From Nectonema munidae (Eukaryota; Nematomorpha; Nectonematoida; Nectonematidae), in NCBI GenBank assembly GCA_030549495.1, contig JAUIRK010000173.1, positions 1-64,000 of the forward strand: a stretch of DNA of 64,000 nucleotides, in the 5' to 3' direction. The translations under genes were made by a program, and so were the position numbers. The notes below the pieces were generated by a model. The model was not told the origin of the DNA and did no database searches. It saw only the letters and a program-made list of their open reading frames with translations. How positions within the stretch are numbered: position 1 is the first letter of the stretch; each line of letters begins with the position of its first letter. Shown here one piece after another: positions 33,496-45,800 of the stretch.

Positions 33496-36400
33496 GAAAA
33501 ATACATAATAATAATATGGATAAAAAAACATAAGACAAATTAAATCCAAATTAATACATGTTAAAAAACGTTTCACACGAGGTACAAATTTGTATAAATA
33601 AAAAGGGTGAGAAATAAATTCCTAAGAACTCATTGCATCCAAAATCAATTAATAAAATAGATTTAACTTGAAAATTTATAAATTCATATAAGTTAAAGGT
33701 GAAAATATATAAAAAAAAAGATATACATAGAACAGAAATTTATGAGCAAAAACAGGAAGAATTAAAATATCATTCTTTTAAGACTTTTATCTCTACATTT
33801 TATTGATTCAACTATGTGTCCCAATCAATTAATTAATGAATTCATCTAATAAAATTTTATTTAAAAGTTGGTGTTAATAGATATTTAGGTAGGTAAATTC
33901 ATTCAATAAATAATAGATATTTAAGTAGGAAAATTTAATCAATAAATAATAAGGTAGGTAAATTTTAAACCAATTTCCAACGGCCGCTGATATGTTCGCG
34001 TAAGCTTGAAACTGGGTGGAGTATAGAAAATAGAAAATAAAAACAGAGGCAATTTAGTCTTTTATATGTTTATTTTTGCTTGTGAGAGTGCTTTCAATAA
34101 TATCTATAAAAGTTAGGAAAGATTTTAGCAATGATGGGTGTAAAAGAAGGTCTGAGAGTTTTGTTTGTGATCTATTACCGAAAAAGACACAGCGTCTTAG
34201 AAGATCTGGGCGATGAAAAGGGAAGATCTGACAAGTGAAGATGAGATGGTATGAGGTTTCTATTACGTCACATACAAAGCAGCACTATGAATTTCTTTTA
34301 CTTTAATTCAGAAGATGTATGCTCAATCTTTGAACGCGGCCGTGATAATATTTTGTTTTTAAGGAACGATTTTTAGTGCTAATGAGAGGTAAAGAAGAGA
34401 TTAGTGCTTTTTGAGAGAAGATCAGGACATTTGCATTTCTTCGAGTCAGGAAAGTTGATATGCTTTAAAAAGGAGAGAGGAGATGAGGAAAAATTGACAG
34501 TTTGAGTTTAAGTTTGACATTAGGTGGTTATGGAGGGAGTTTTCGGTATGTTTATGTAGGCGCGGCACTAACATATGTGCATGTGGAAATATTTGGTAAG
34601 GCTCATTATGGAGGAGACGAGTTGAAAATAGGAAAAGGGATGTTATGTGATAAAGAGCGATAGTGGTTTATGCTTTGTGCATTGGTATAAAATATATTAT
34701 AGTAAAATGAAGAAGAAATTATAAGGCTGAATATTTCACATTCGAAAATTGAGAGTAGATGATTTATAGGAAAGCGATGGGTGTGAAAGTGGCGAATCGA
34801 AGATCTTTTGTTGAAGCCGTAAGCAAAACGAGCTTTCAAGAATTTGTTTCAGGCGTCTGAGAAGATACTTAAATAGTTCGATGAAGAGTTAAATCGAATG
34901 TGTGAAATCGATTGTTTTAAAAAAAAATTTTTTGCATATATAATTTATGTGTGGAGTCTGTGTAGATGGGTGAGTTAAAAGAGATGGAGGCATAAACGGC
35001 AGAACAAGGTATTTAACAAAAATTTTGCTAATTTGACTTATAGAGAAGATTAAAAAATCTAGTATGGGGTAATGTTCTATGCTATGATTGAAAGAAAACG
35101 GGGAAATTAAGTTTTTATATGTCGAGGTAAAAAGCTTAATAAGAATTTTGAGTGTTTATCAGAATTTTTAACTCGATATGAAAGTATAATATTTATAATG
35201 TGTATAAATTTCTTAATGTGTTTGGGTGAAATAAGATCGAAGCTTTTTCTTTCGAAGAATTTACTGCTATGTTTAAATCATTAAAGGTGATGTGAGAAAA
35301 TGTGGGATTTTAAAAGCAGTGTTTACTATTTTTAGCATGTTCTGAATTGTGTGGTGGAAAGGAAAGTCAGAAGGTATTAATAATGGAGAAAACTTTATGA
35401 ATAGATGCAAATGGTTGAATTATGTGGAATCTTAATTTGAAAAAAGAAGTATTGAATCAGGCAGTGTGGAAAGTTTTTTCTTTTTAGTAAGCTTATTGAT
35501 TATGTCGCATGGGTTGTTTGGGTGCTGACGCGCAAACTTTACCGATGCATTCTTCTTAGCATGATGAAATGCCTCTGCGTATTCTCTTTTGGTGGCAGAG
35601 TGAATGAAGATGTGTGAAGGGATGAGAATTTTCTTAAGGTTTTGGTCTTAGTTTCTTTTTTAACTGGTTCAGTTGAGGTGTGAAGAAATAGGCGTATGTT
35701 TTTTGGGAAATGGATTGATTGGAGTTGGGATAAGATGGAATGTGAAACATGGTCATTGAGGTATAATGCGATTTGATTGATAGATGTTAGAAAGGAGAGA
35801 GATGGTAATGTTGGCAATTAGTATTTGAGAGTATTGAAGTACCTGAGACAAAGAGTGGTGTTTCTTTTTATAGTGTTGTTATGGTTTTCATAGATGTAGC
35901 GTTTATGTGAAGCTGAAAGGTTATAAAATAATGATCTCAAGCTGGGAGATGTCAGAGATAAACCAATTAGATATGGAATTGAAGTATATGGATTGGCTAT
36001 TATGAGGTCAATATGGCTGATATTTATATTTTTTCAATATAGATTTTTTTTCTATAAAATAAAAAATCAGCGTACTACACTCTTTTCTCTTATATATTTA
36101 TTGGAATTTTTTCAATTTGTGTGTGAGAATACAACACAGACGAGATATCAAAGTTGGAGAGAGAGAGATGAGAAGTGCTGTAGAGAAGAAAAATTTCAAG
36201 CTTCGCATAAATATTTTTTTGCAAAATTGATATCCATCATTTTTAAACCCTTTTTATCTCAGTTTACTCTAATCATGAAGATTTTGTATTTATCTATCAT
36301 ATACAAGGTAGTTTGTTTATTCGATTGCTTTTTTCATTTTTCCACTTTTTTATATTTATTTGTTGATTAATTAGAGTAAATTTATAGTTTTCCTGACAGT

Positions 36401-36689
36401 AATATTTGGTTTCATTTAAGCTTTTTACTGAGTTTAGATAGAAAGTACGTGTGTTTCTGCTTTTATAGACAAGTTTTTTCTTTGATAAAAGAAGATCGAA
36501 TTTTGAACGGATAAGATAAAATCGGGCTTTGGCATTTTATATTTGAAATTGAAGAGGCTTCAATTTTAATTTTCGAGATTCTAATTTTTTAGCAATTTTT
36601 TTCATTCTTTTCTAGACAATCAAAGGAATTGTTTTACTAATTTTTTTTTTGTTTTAAGCATTTATTGTTACTTATTTTTATTTTAGATA
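33495..36689. other. Intergenic, strand-asymmetric G/A/T-rich DNA
   Basis: From about 34000 to 36000 the plus strand is rich in GA and GT and poor in C, unusual for the window. Short open frames on the minus strand are low-complexity reflections of this. No gene, RNA or mobile element is recognised. Confidence 0.5.
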
Positions 36690-38160
36690 ATGAGTGATAA
36701 AGTAACTAAACGTAAACGTTTCGTTTTCACTTTTGAACAAAAAAAGAAATCAAAAGAAAGTCATCAGAAAATTGCAAACCATTTTAGTTGCTTATGGAAA
36801 GAAGATATAAAATGGAGAACAATTGGGGAAATCATTCAGCAATAAGTAAAATTTAAAAAAAATCAAGAATCAGAAGCAAAACGTCAAAAACAGCTAAGCA
36901 TGCAAACTTAGAAGAGGCTCTATTTTATGGTTCAGAAATATCAGAAGCCATAATGGTGTAATAACAGACGATTTATTGAGGTGTAAAGCTAAACAACTCG
37001 GCGAAAAATTGAAAATACAAGATTTTACATATTCAAATGGATGGCTTTTCAGATTCAAAAAAAGGTCAAAATCTTTTTGGTGAAAGTGCAGGAGTGGATG
37101 AAAATGTCATTTCTAATGGTTGATCTCTGGCTAAAAAAATCAGTCGTTATGATTTAAAAAATGTTTTTAATATGGATGAGACAAGATCGTCAACTTCCAA
37201 GCAAATCTTTAACAACAAAAGAATTTACAAAAGGTACGAAAAAGCAGAAGGATAGAGTTACAGTGGCTCTAGCCTGTAATGTAGATGGAAGCGAAAAGTT
37301 ACGCCCTTTTGTTATTGGAAAAGTTGGCAAACCAAGATGCTTTAAAAACTTCAACTTTAAACTTTTTGTTGATTATCGTTATAATAAAAAGGCTTGGATG
37401 AATTCACACGCGTTTAATGAATGGCTTCAAAACTTTGATAAAAATGAAAGTTCAAAAGAAAATTTTTTTTATTGTTATTGGATAATGCGCCTGGACACGT
37501 AGTGCCAAAAGATACAACAAACATTGAACTTCATTTCCTTCCACCGACAACCACTTCCCATTTGCAGCCTTTAGATGCAGGTATTATATGCAATTTTAAA
37601 GCTCATTATAAACAAGAGCTCTTGAAACAAATAATCAACAAGTTGGATGAGACCAGCACTTATAACATAACTTTAGCAGACTCCATTCGCTATGTTAAAA
37701 AAATCTTGGGATTCCGTAAAGCCATTAACTATATTAAAATGTTGGCAACATACTGGTCTTGTTGGCGAACCAAACGTAGTCGCTCCAAATGATATTGAAG
37801 ATAATATTTTAGAAATAAACAATTTAATTGAGGAAACTGGTAAAAAACGTATTATTGATAGTGAATCTTTGTTGAATGCCGAAGAATTTTTAAATATTGA
37901 TAATGAAAGAGTCGATATTGTTATGACCGATGATGAATAATTAAAGCGATTTTGCCCCAAGAAGAAGATGATGAAGAAAAAGTCGTGCCAAAAAATAAAC
38001 CTTCAAGAAAAGAAATAGATGATGCTTTAAAAAACTAAGAACTTGGATTGAATCGGATGTTCGTATGACAAATGAAGATCTCATACATTTGGAAAGTTTA
38101 GAAAAGCGTTTTGCGGCATCAGAAAGATATAAGCATATTGCAGACTTTTTTGTCAAATGA
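36690..38160 (+). pseudogene. Second Tigger/Jerky-like transposase, frameshifted
   Basis: From ATG 36690 the N-terminus reads MSDKVTKRKRFVFTFEQKKK with SHQKIANHF, a first helix-turn-helix. The second DNA-binding block is at about 36960-37070 (CKAKQLGEKLKIQDFTYSNG). The DDE domain has all three acidic sites: NMDET near 37170, LLDNAPGH near 37475 and LQPLDAG near 37565. An acidic C-terminal tail ends at TGA 38158. At least five frame changes and a stop make it inactive. It differs clearly from the copy at 543-1560. Terminal repeats were not found; a CCTCGTTTATCCG near 38331 may be a remnant. Confidence 0.78.
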
Positions 38161-39402
38161 AATTTTTTTATTAAAAATTAAAATAAAGTTTTATCAACAT
38201 CAATTTTATGTTTTTTCAAAAAAATTACTAGTTCACATATTCAAATAAATCTTAACTGAAAAAAAGATTTCTGTGATATCATCGGTTTGTTAAAAAATTT
38301 CTTTCACACTTCCCTTAGTTTTTTGCAACCTCGTTTATCCGCCAGCTTCTTATCAGACCGATTGATGGCATTAAATCGAGGTTAAGCCTTTTTACTTTCA
38401 GTAATGAAGTTTTATCATTTCTTAAGATTGCAGTTTTCGAAAATTAAAATACATGAAAAGATCAATCTTTTTTATTATTCACTTGGAATTGAAATGATCG
38501 TTTCATTTTCAGATTTTTATGAATTCATGTTTAATCTTATATCGGTATTTAAAATGTGACTAAGTGCTAATGAACAATATTTACATTAATAAAGTATACA
38601 AAAATATTATTTAGTAGCTTTAAATTTTGGCCTGCCTATAGTCTCTGTTGTAATCTTTTGTGAGAATATATTTGGATCTCGTACATTATTTATTATAACC
38701 TTCATACTCTTACAACAACTGTACTATCCACACAAAACCAATTGCTATCATACCTGCGTGAAATTTGTTAATCAGACAGATGAACCATATGGTGGTATTT
38801 TTTACGACGGACCTACTTAGTTGACAGTGACCAAAAAAATAGGGCAGCAATCGAGAGCGGGTCTTCGGGGAATGAAAATGATAAAACAAGAGCGCACTTG
38901 CACCTACATATTCAGGAACAGACAAGAAAGCTATACGCATGCTTTCCACAAGGCGCAGCAGTTCAGGAAGAGCGACACTCATTCAAATGCTTGTCACTAA
39001 CCTTTTACTTGAATAAACTGTCTATGCATAGCTATTTTTAAATTTCTCAAATTTTGATACGGAATTTAGTTGCAGATTTCAAATCTTTTACTTTATTCAT
39101 ATGTAATAATTCTTAATTATATGTATTTTTCTTTTCCAAATTCCTTCATTCTTTTATGATCTGTTCTAGAAGTAAAATTAAATTTATTAAAAAAATTTGA
39201 ATCACTTTCATAATATATTTTATGAATGTCAAAGAGCTGATATAGTATACTGCCTCGAAAAATGTAATAACGAAACTAAATAAGGATTGAAAATGTAGAA
39301 GTTAATTTTCTCTCATCAGAATCAATAATAAAAAAGGCAAATGAGAAAAATGTCTGTCTAACTTTATACCTGATCTGATAAAGATATATAAAGTTGGTTG
39401 GT
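38161..39402. other. Intergenic with one GC-richer island
   Basis: About 38780-38990 is richer in GC than its surroundings and has open frames on both strands (minus frame from ATG 38982), but no known domain and no convincing splice partners. The rest is AT-rich. Confidence 0.4.
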
Positions 39403-39566
39403 AGGATGTCAAACACTTTCAGCATTAAGGCTATATGTTCGCATTATGATTGAGATGGTTAATCGCAGTTTTCGTGACTTTGTTTTTAAGGCTCGGGAGC
39501 CTTAGATATCAAACCCCTGACTTTTAAGTGTTAAGCTAAGAGGTACACCCTAACAACCATTAAGGA
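39403..39566 (-). mobile_element. tRNA-derived SINE, copy 2
   Basis: On the minus strand the head ATGGTTGTTAGGGTGTACCT matches copy 1 at 309-501, followed by GTCAGGGGTTTGATATC (decayed B box) and a body with AAAACTGCGATTAACCATCT. It is older than copy 1, and no target duplication is seen. Confidence 0.65.
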
Positions 39567-42500
39567 GATAAGGTGGGAAATATTTTAATTACAAATTGAA
39601 TATACCTTGACATTTAGAGATAAAAAAGCACAAAATTTCTACTAACTTGTAATATACCCAAAAGGAAGAGCTTTCCTTTGGTGATTACGATAAGATGTTT
39701 TTAAAATGGAAAAAATTTTCCAGTAGGTAATGAAAGCAAGAAAAATAGCTAGATGATTAACAAAACTTTTATAAGATGTTTTTGGAATTGGAATAAAATA
39801 TTGTGGTAGAAGCAAGGAAAGTGTACCATTGTAGAGCTTATTAAAGAATTTGTCTCGACAAACAATAAAATAGTTTTTTCTTTTTAATACTATTAAATTT
39901 ACTGTTGATGATAATTTACATTAACTAAAATCGAAAAATATTTCGGTCCATCAACATCTATGTTTACGAACAGATTTAAGGAGCAAATTAAGTTTGTGAA
40001 ACGAAGTTCCAAGGAAAACAAGTGAAGCTCTCATACTCGTCTAATTAATTAAAAAAGAAATGTGTGTTAGCAAGTGAAAGGAATTAGTATAGTACTTTAG
40101 TTTTAAAATGTAAATCATAATTTTATTAATATATTTTAAAAAATTTTACGGTATGTTGAGAAGTATGGGCGATCTGTTGTCGTTAAAATAATAAATTAAT
40201 TTTATTTTGATTATCAAAACAAGGAAGGGGGATATAACACGAATAAAAATAATTTTTTGGCCAAATTTAAGTATTGCACCATAATACAAGATATGAGAAA
40301 GGTTGAGAGCGTAAATGCTTGAAAGATAATCTTTACGAGATAACAAACAACGCGGGTGCTTGTACAAATGAATAGTAATGGAGGATGCTTGTCAATAGAG
40401 AACGTGGATGAGAGATGGACATCTGGCCCACATCAATTTTCAATGGTTGAGATTCCTCTTGAAGGAGCAAACATCAAGAGTCACGTAGAATCTTTATTTT
40501 TTCCAAACAGAGGTGAGTTCTATTTTCTTCTTTTCTAAAAATTCAAAAGACGTTTAACTTTATCAAAGGTGAAAAGTTTACCTTAATCCTCAAAAGTACA
40601 AAAAATCTCGAACTAAATAAAAAAGTAAATTGAAATTTGAGAAGACACACTTCATTCAAAATATCATAATACTTAGTTATTTTATGGAAGACTAAATTGA
40701 TTTGATGGAGACTACTAGTTGCATTACTGAATGCTGACAAATTTGGAAAATTTTTACAAAAAGACAGCGGCTCTTTTAACTTCTAACTAAAGTCGTAAAT
40801 ACAGCAGAGCACCGTTATGATGCGGTTGTCGAGGTCCAAGGAGTGCGATCCTGATATAAATCGTTTGCACTATAGAGATTGCAGCACAGTCAGTATAGAG
40901 CAGATGAGTGAGTGCATTTTTAATACCCCTTTGCCATTTTGCACGGATGTCCTTATTTAGACTATTTCAAAGCGGATTTTGAGACATGATTGGTGTTTGG
41001 ACCACCATAATCATAGTGGGATATGATTGGTTAATCCGACCTCTACGGTTACAGTAATAATAATAATCAGGTCGAATTAAAATATTCAAAAAAAAACACA
41101 AAAAAACAAAGAATCTCATTATTCACTGAAAAAAGTGTCGAATAGTAAATTGTCGGATTAGAAGAGCATCACTGTACATCAAAGAAACAAACATAAGGGG
41201 CCGAGGCAAAATATTTACACTCAATAATTGGATATTATACTAGTTAGAAGAATAGTGACAAAACACTTTACGAAACTCGTGTCAAATTGATTCCTGGGAA
41301 GATTCAGAAGGGAAGAAGATCAGTTAGAAAATCTTGTAAATATATTTTTGGCACTTAGTCTCCTTATGATTTATCAATATCAACTGCAATCGGTAAACGA
41401 TACATTTTGATGTTTCATCTGCTCAAGTGGATAATGAGATCTTTATGAAAGAAAGTATATAATCTATGTGATCTAACGAAATAATGGATAACATCTCTTC
41501 GAATAACAAACGAAATTTTAAGAGAAAAAGGGCATGTTCTTAATCTTTTGGGAGCAGAAGGGTGAAGACTAATGCAATAAAATTGTATATAATTAAAGCG
41601 GACGATTTCTATTTCGTGATTGACCAGTTATCTATTTACCTGAAAGGTTTATGGTGATGTGATGAGCGTGCCTTGATCATATGTCCGGTAAAATAAGAGT
41701 TCAAAAAGACCATAAGAGATTATTATACCATTACAATTTCGTAACTTGAATATAATTGTTTTTGATGGATGGGATCTCTCTTTTATAATTGATGAAGGAA
41801 GACGACGTGGATAGATGATCCTTTGAGAAGTTGTGTGAAGAAAACTCTTCCCTTAAAGAAGCGATTTTGTCCGTGAAAGAAGTGATGCAGGTGTGTTCGT
41901 TTTGGAAGCCTGGGATACGCTAAATCAAGAAGAAATAAGATGTTTTAGATTTGATAGTTGTTTAAATTATAATCGCAAATAGGTTTAAAAATACATTTGT
42001 CGACGATAAAATTTAAAAATATTAAAAGAAAGTTAATCACTTATTAAAATTTCTTTTTTTTGTTACTTCATTATCTGCATTTCAATCTTACTAATTGATT
42101 TACAATCAAATTTCATGTAATTATACTTTTGCTTTATCACTGCTTACTTTTTACAAAAATATTCTATGGGAAGAAATCATCTTATTTGTTCATATAAATG
42201 CCTGGACTGCCAGCGCATTATAGTTTTTTATAGAGAACATATATCATTATGGAGATTTTACTCATTAGAGATAAATGTGTTGCTGTTCATTCTTTTTTTG
42301 TAATTACAAGTTCTTTTGAATCAAATCACATATCTATAGAAAAAGTATGGTGATTTTAAATTAAGGACAAATCGTGATGTATCCAAACTCTCATGTGATT
42401 TTGGTATTTTGTAAATTTCCTTTATATCATAGAACTTGAACACGGTGTGTGAGTCAACACCAAAATGGATTGTTTAAACACACTTTGATATTTTTTGATA

Positions 42501-42735
42501 TTAATCGCTTTTATTCAAGATTAATTTCGCATCAAAACTTGCTGAATTGCCAATCTAAACAATTCTTCAAAGGGAATCTAACAAATTTTGAGAAAGAGTG
42601 GTGGAAAATATAATTAATAAAGAAAAAGATAGTTCAAAAATGCAAAATTCACATCTATTTTGATGACAAGTCCTTTATCATGTGACTGAGATGGTCATGC
42701 AAACTGAAAGAAAAAATATATAGAAGAAGGGATAC
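39567..42735. other. Intergenic or 3' part of the PIP5K locus
   Basis: AT-rich. Further PIP5K exons should lie on the minus strand below 42736, but none is recognised. One plus-strand exon candidate (40370-40512) is described separately. Confidence 0.4.
40370..40512 (+). CDS. Candidate first coding exon of an unknown gene
   Basis: From ATG at 40370 the frame reads MNSNGGCLSIENVDERW and FSMVEIPLEGANIKSHVESL, then reaches a consensus donor, GAG before GTGAGT, at 40512/40513. The composition is balanced and protein-like, unlike the AT-biased shadow frames nearby. No family is recognised and no downstream exon was found. It could also be chance. Confidence 0.3.
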
Positions 42736-42851
42736 CTCATTTTCGCGAGATATTAAATCCGACTTGGAATAGTTGTGAGATGTATATGACTTGAATTTGT
42801 ATGGAGAAAATTGTTCTTCTTTACAAGACTGGTATGAGTTGTCACCATACC
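42736..42851 (-). CDS. PIP5K: PIP5K exon f (C-terminal tail)
   Basis: Lies between acceptor TTATTCCTTTAG and donor GTATCC, in phase with the preceding exon. It encodes a Tyr/Ser/Lys-rich stretch ([19 protein letters not shown]). It ends in phase 0, and the following exon was not found. Confidence 0.58.
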
Positions 42852-45800
42852 CTAAAGGAATAAAACAACTCTTTAAACTTTGCAATAAATGCAGAAATGC
42901 TGAGCATTTCTAACTAAAATGAAATTTTATAATAGAATTTAAAACAAAAATTACAAAACTAAATAAATCGATAAAATTTTAACTTAAAATAAAGCATCCT
43001 TTTTAAGTAGAGTAGAAACGGGATTGAAAATGGGGAAACATTAAAAGTGATGAATGGAAAATAAATTAAAAATCGTGTTAAGAGATTTAGGACACGAGAG
43101 TCCTAAATCTCAAATTTAGCGAACATCTCTCTTAACTTTGTTATCGAGATAAATTGAATTTTATGAAAATAATTAGCATTATTTCAAAGAATTTCATCCT
43201 GCCATGTTTTCTTATGCAAATGCATCTAAATATATCCTTACAACAACTTGTGCAGATATAGGATATCAATAGAAGGTTCATACAATCCCTAATTGATTTT
43301 CTATATATTGGCATTTATATGTATGATTTAATCCTATAAAATAAATATATTTTTTAAAAAAAAAAGTTCAGACAAAAAATGGTATTTTATGAACAAGAAG
43401 GTAAAAGGTAGATATACCTAGAAAATGTGAAGTATTGTGAGATAGGTTTACACTGCTTTTCGAATTTTTTTTAGGGATATTAGTTATGAAGCTATTTTCC
43501 TTGATTTGGAATGAAGAGCGAGGCATCGTCTGACATCCCACATCAGAATACCTTAAAAACAGTAAATATAAAGAAAAGAATAGGGAGAATTCGCAATAAT
43601 ATTTGTCTTGTGTATAAAAACGTTTTAACTTCGAAAAAATAAAATATCTTCATTTTTCAAGACAACTTTTTATACTGTGTATATTAAAAAGAATTGTAGA
43701 ACTGGTCGAGTAAGACAATTTTATCTTTTTAATTAGGCAAAAATGGTAGCCGTTCACTTGCATAAATTTCCACTAAAATACGTTTAGGTCCAGTGGTTCC
43801 CAACCGGGGGTTCATGGAAGAAAATCAAGGGGTCCATGGAAATTCTACTTCAAACTACTTATGCTTAATCTCCTTTAATATACTTCTATTTTCCAAATCA
43901 ATATAAATATATATATTTAGAGCTTTTTTAAATAAATATTTTCTTCCCTTTTTTAAAGTTTCATATTTTGAATCTTTATGTATGCTTTTTATTAGTTACA
44001 ATATTTTTGAAAAATTTTATTCACATTTTATGTCAGGCTTTACGATTTCTCTGATTTCATATGAATAAGCATACGATTTAATCAGATGACTAGAATCATT
44101 TTTTGCATAAAAATCTTTGATTAAATTTGTTAGCTCAAACTATTCAGTTGTAGGGGTCCACAAGTAAAAATAGTGACTGAAAAGGGGGGAACAGGATAAA
44201 AAAAGGTTGGTAACCACTGCTTTAGACCATCTTACACTAAATAAATACAGAAATCGATATTTAAATTTCATTATTATTGTAAAAAATAATTATGTTGATG
44301 GAATGAGAGGAACAGTTTTAAATATTTGACTTATTCATCGTATTCATGATATCTTTTTGCAATACTTTTAAGTTTCATTGCTATATTTCTGTATTTAAAA
44401 AGAGTGTTTTCGTATACTTGCTTGACTCAATTTGAGTTTAGGCAAACTAATGTTTTTATTTGCTCTAAAAAATTGCATTGTGTAGGATGGTTCTGCGACA
44501 ATTTCGCCCGGACAATGATGCCCTGATAGATTTATCCAAAAATCCGATTATTTTAAAAAAAATGAAAAAAATATTTTAACTATTGAAAAATCCATTGTCG
44601 ATTTATTAACACTGATATTTTCAAAAAAATATGTGGTAATTATTAATTAACACTGGGGTAATAATATTAACGCCAAATAATCTAAATAAAAGATGGAAGA
44701 AAATATTTGTACTTCTTTGTTAATTTTGTCAGAGACACTTTGTCGAACAAAAAATCCGATGTGCCAACAGCAACATCTTTCGTGTGTGTTTTTTGAGAAA
44801 TTTCACGGGACTTGGAAGATACGGAGAGGTTTTGAAGACTGAGTCGAAATTTTTCATCAATGATTGAAAAATTGTTTAATTTTGATTTACTCTGTGGAGA
44901 AAAGGTGTAAGCTTTTTTGTAGAAGTCTTTGTCATCTTGTGAAGATTCTATGAGAACAATGTTTAAAAAATCAAAAGGAAAAGAAAGACATGAAAGTATT
45001 AGTCACACAAAAGTGAATGATCGTAGGCAGAAAAAAGAGAAAATGGCGTGAATACTTTGTTACGCGCAAAAAACTTTAACTCGTCTTTTATAGAACTAAT
45101 GAAAAACTAGCAGGTTTATTGAATAGTTGGAAATTAGCTTCTCGATTTCGTTGCATTAGTTAGATTTCTAAATACGGTTTTATGTATGAAACCTTTCTAT
45201 TATGCGTAAGTTTGGGAGCATGACTTTTAATAAATAAAATATGATATTATCAATGTTCCACGAACACAAATGATAGAAGATATGTCTTATTTTACATTTT
45301 ATAATCTTCTTCTGTATTTCAAAGGGATATCGTTTAAAAGCACGCATTGATTTTTACATGCTTTACCGCAGCGAGTTTACGTTACGACAACATAATTCAA
45401 GTATAGAGACTTTTGAGAAAACTGCAAAGATACTGTAAAGTATATTTTTATAGCCAAAATTTTTAAAGTATAAAATTTCAGACATTCTCAAAGTTGTCAA
45501 CTAATATAGATTGACTCTATTACATAATATTAAACGTTTATCATTTGGGCACTGGCGAATCCAAAGGGAGACCACATGCTCCCCTATGAAGAATGGCTTC
45601 AGAAATTCCACTTATTGATTTTGTTCTTTCCTAAAGCATCAAGACTTGTATGGTAGTATTTTACTAGTATTTTTTAAAGTTAGTCCCCCCCCCCCTCACC
45701 CATGGTCAATTTCTGGATCCGTCACAGCCCTTGAGCATTCATAGCAAATTTTACACTACATTACGATCATATAAATGTATCAGAACGTGGAGTACTTCAG

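Noticed and set aside
33318..33576. Poly-proline open frames on the minus strand
   Set aside because: They are translations of the poly-G tract.
38710..38982. Coding exon on the minus strand
   Set aside because: It has an ATG and moderate GC but no splice partners, the frame is closed just upstream, and the plus strand is equally open.
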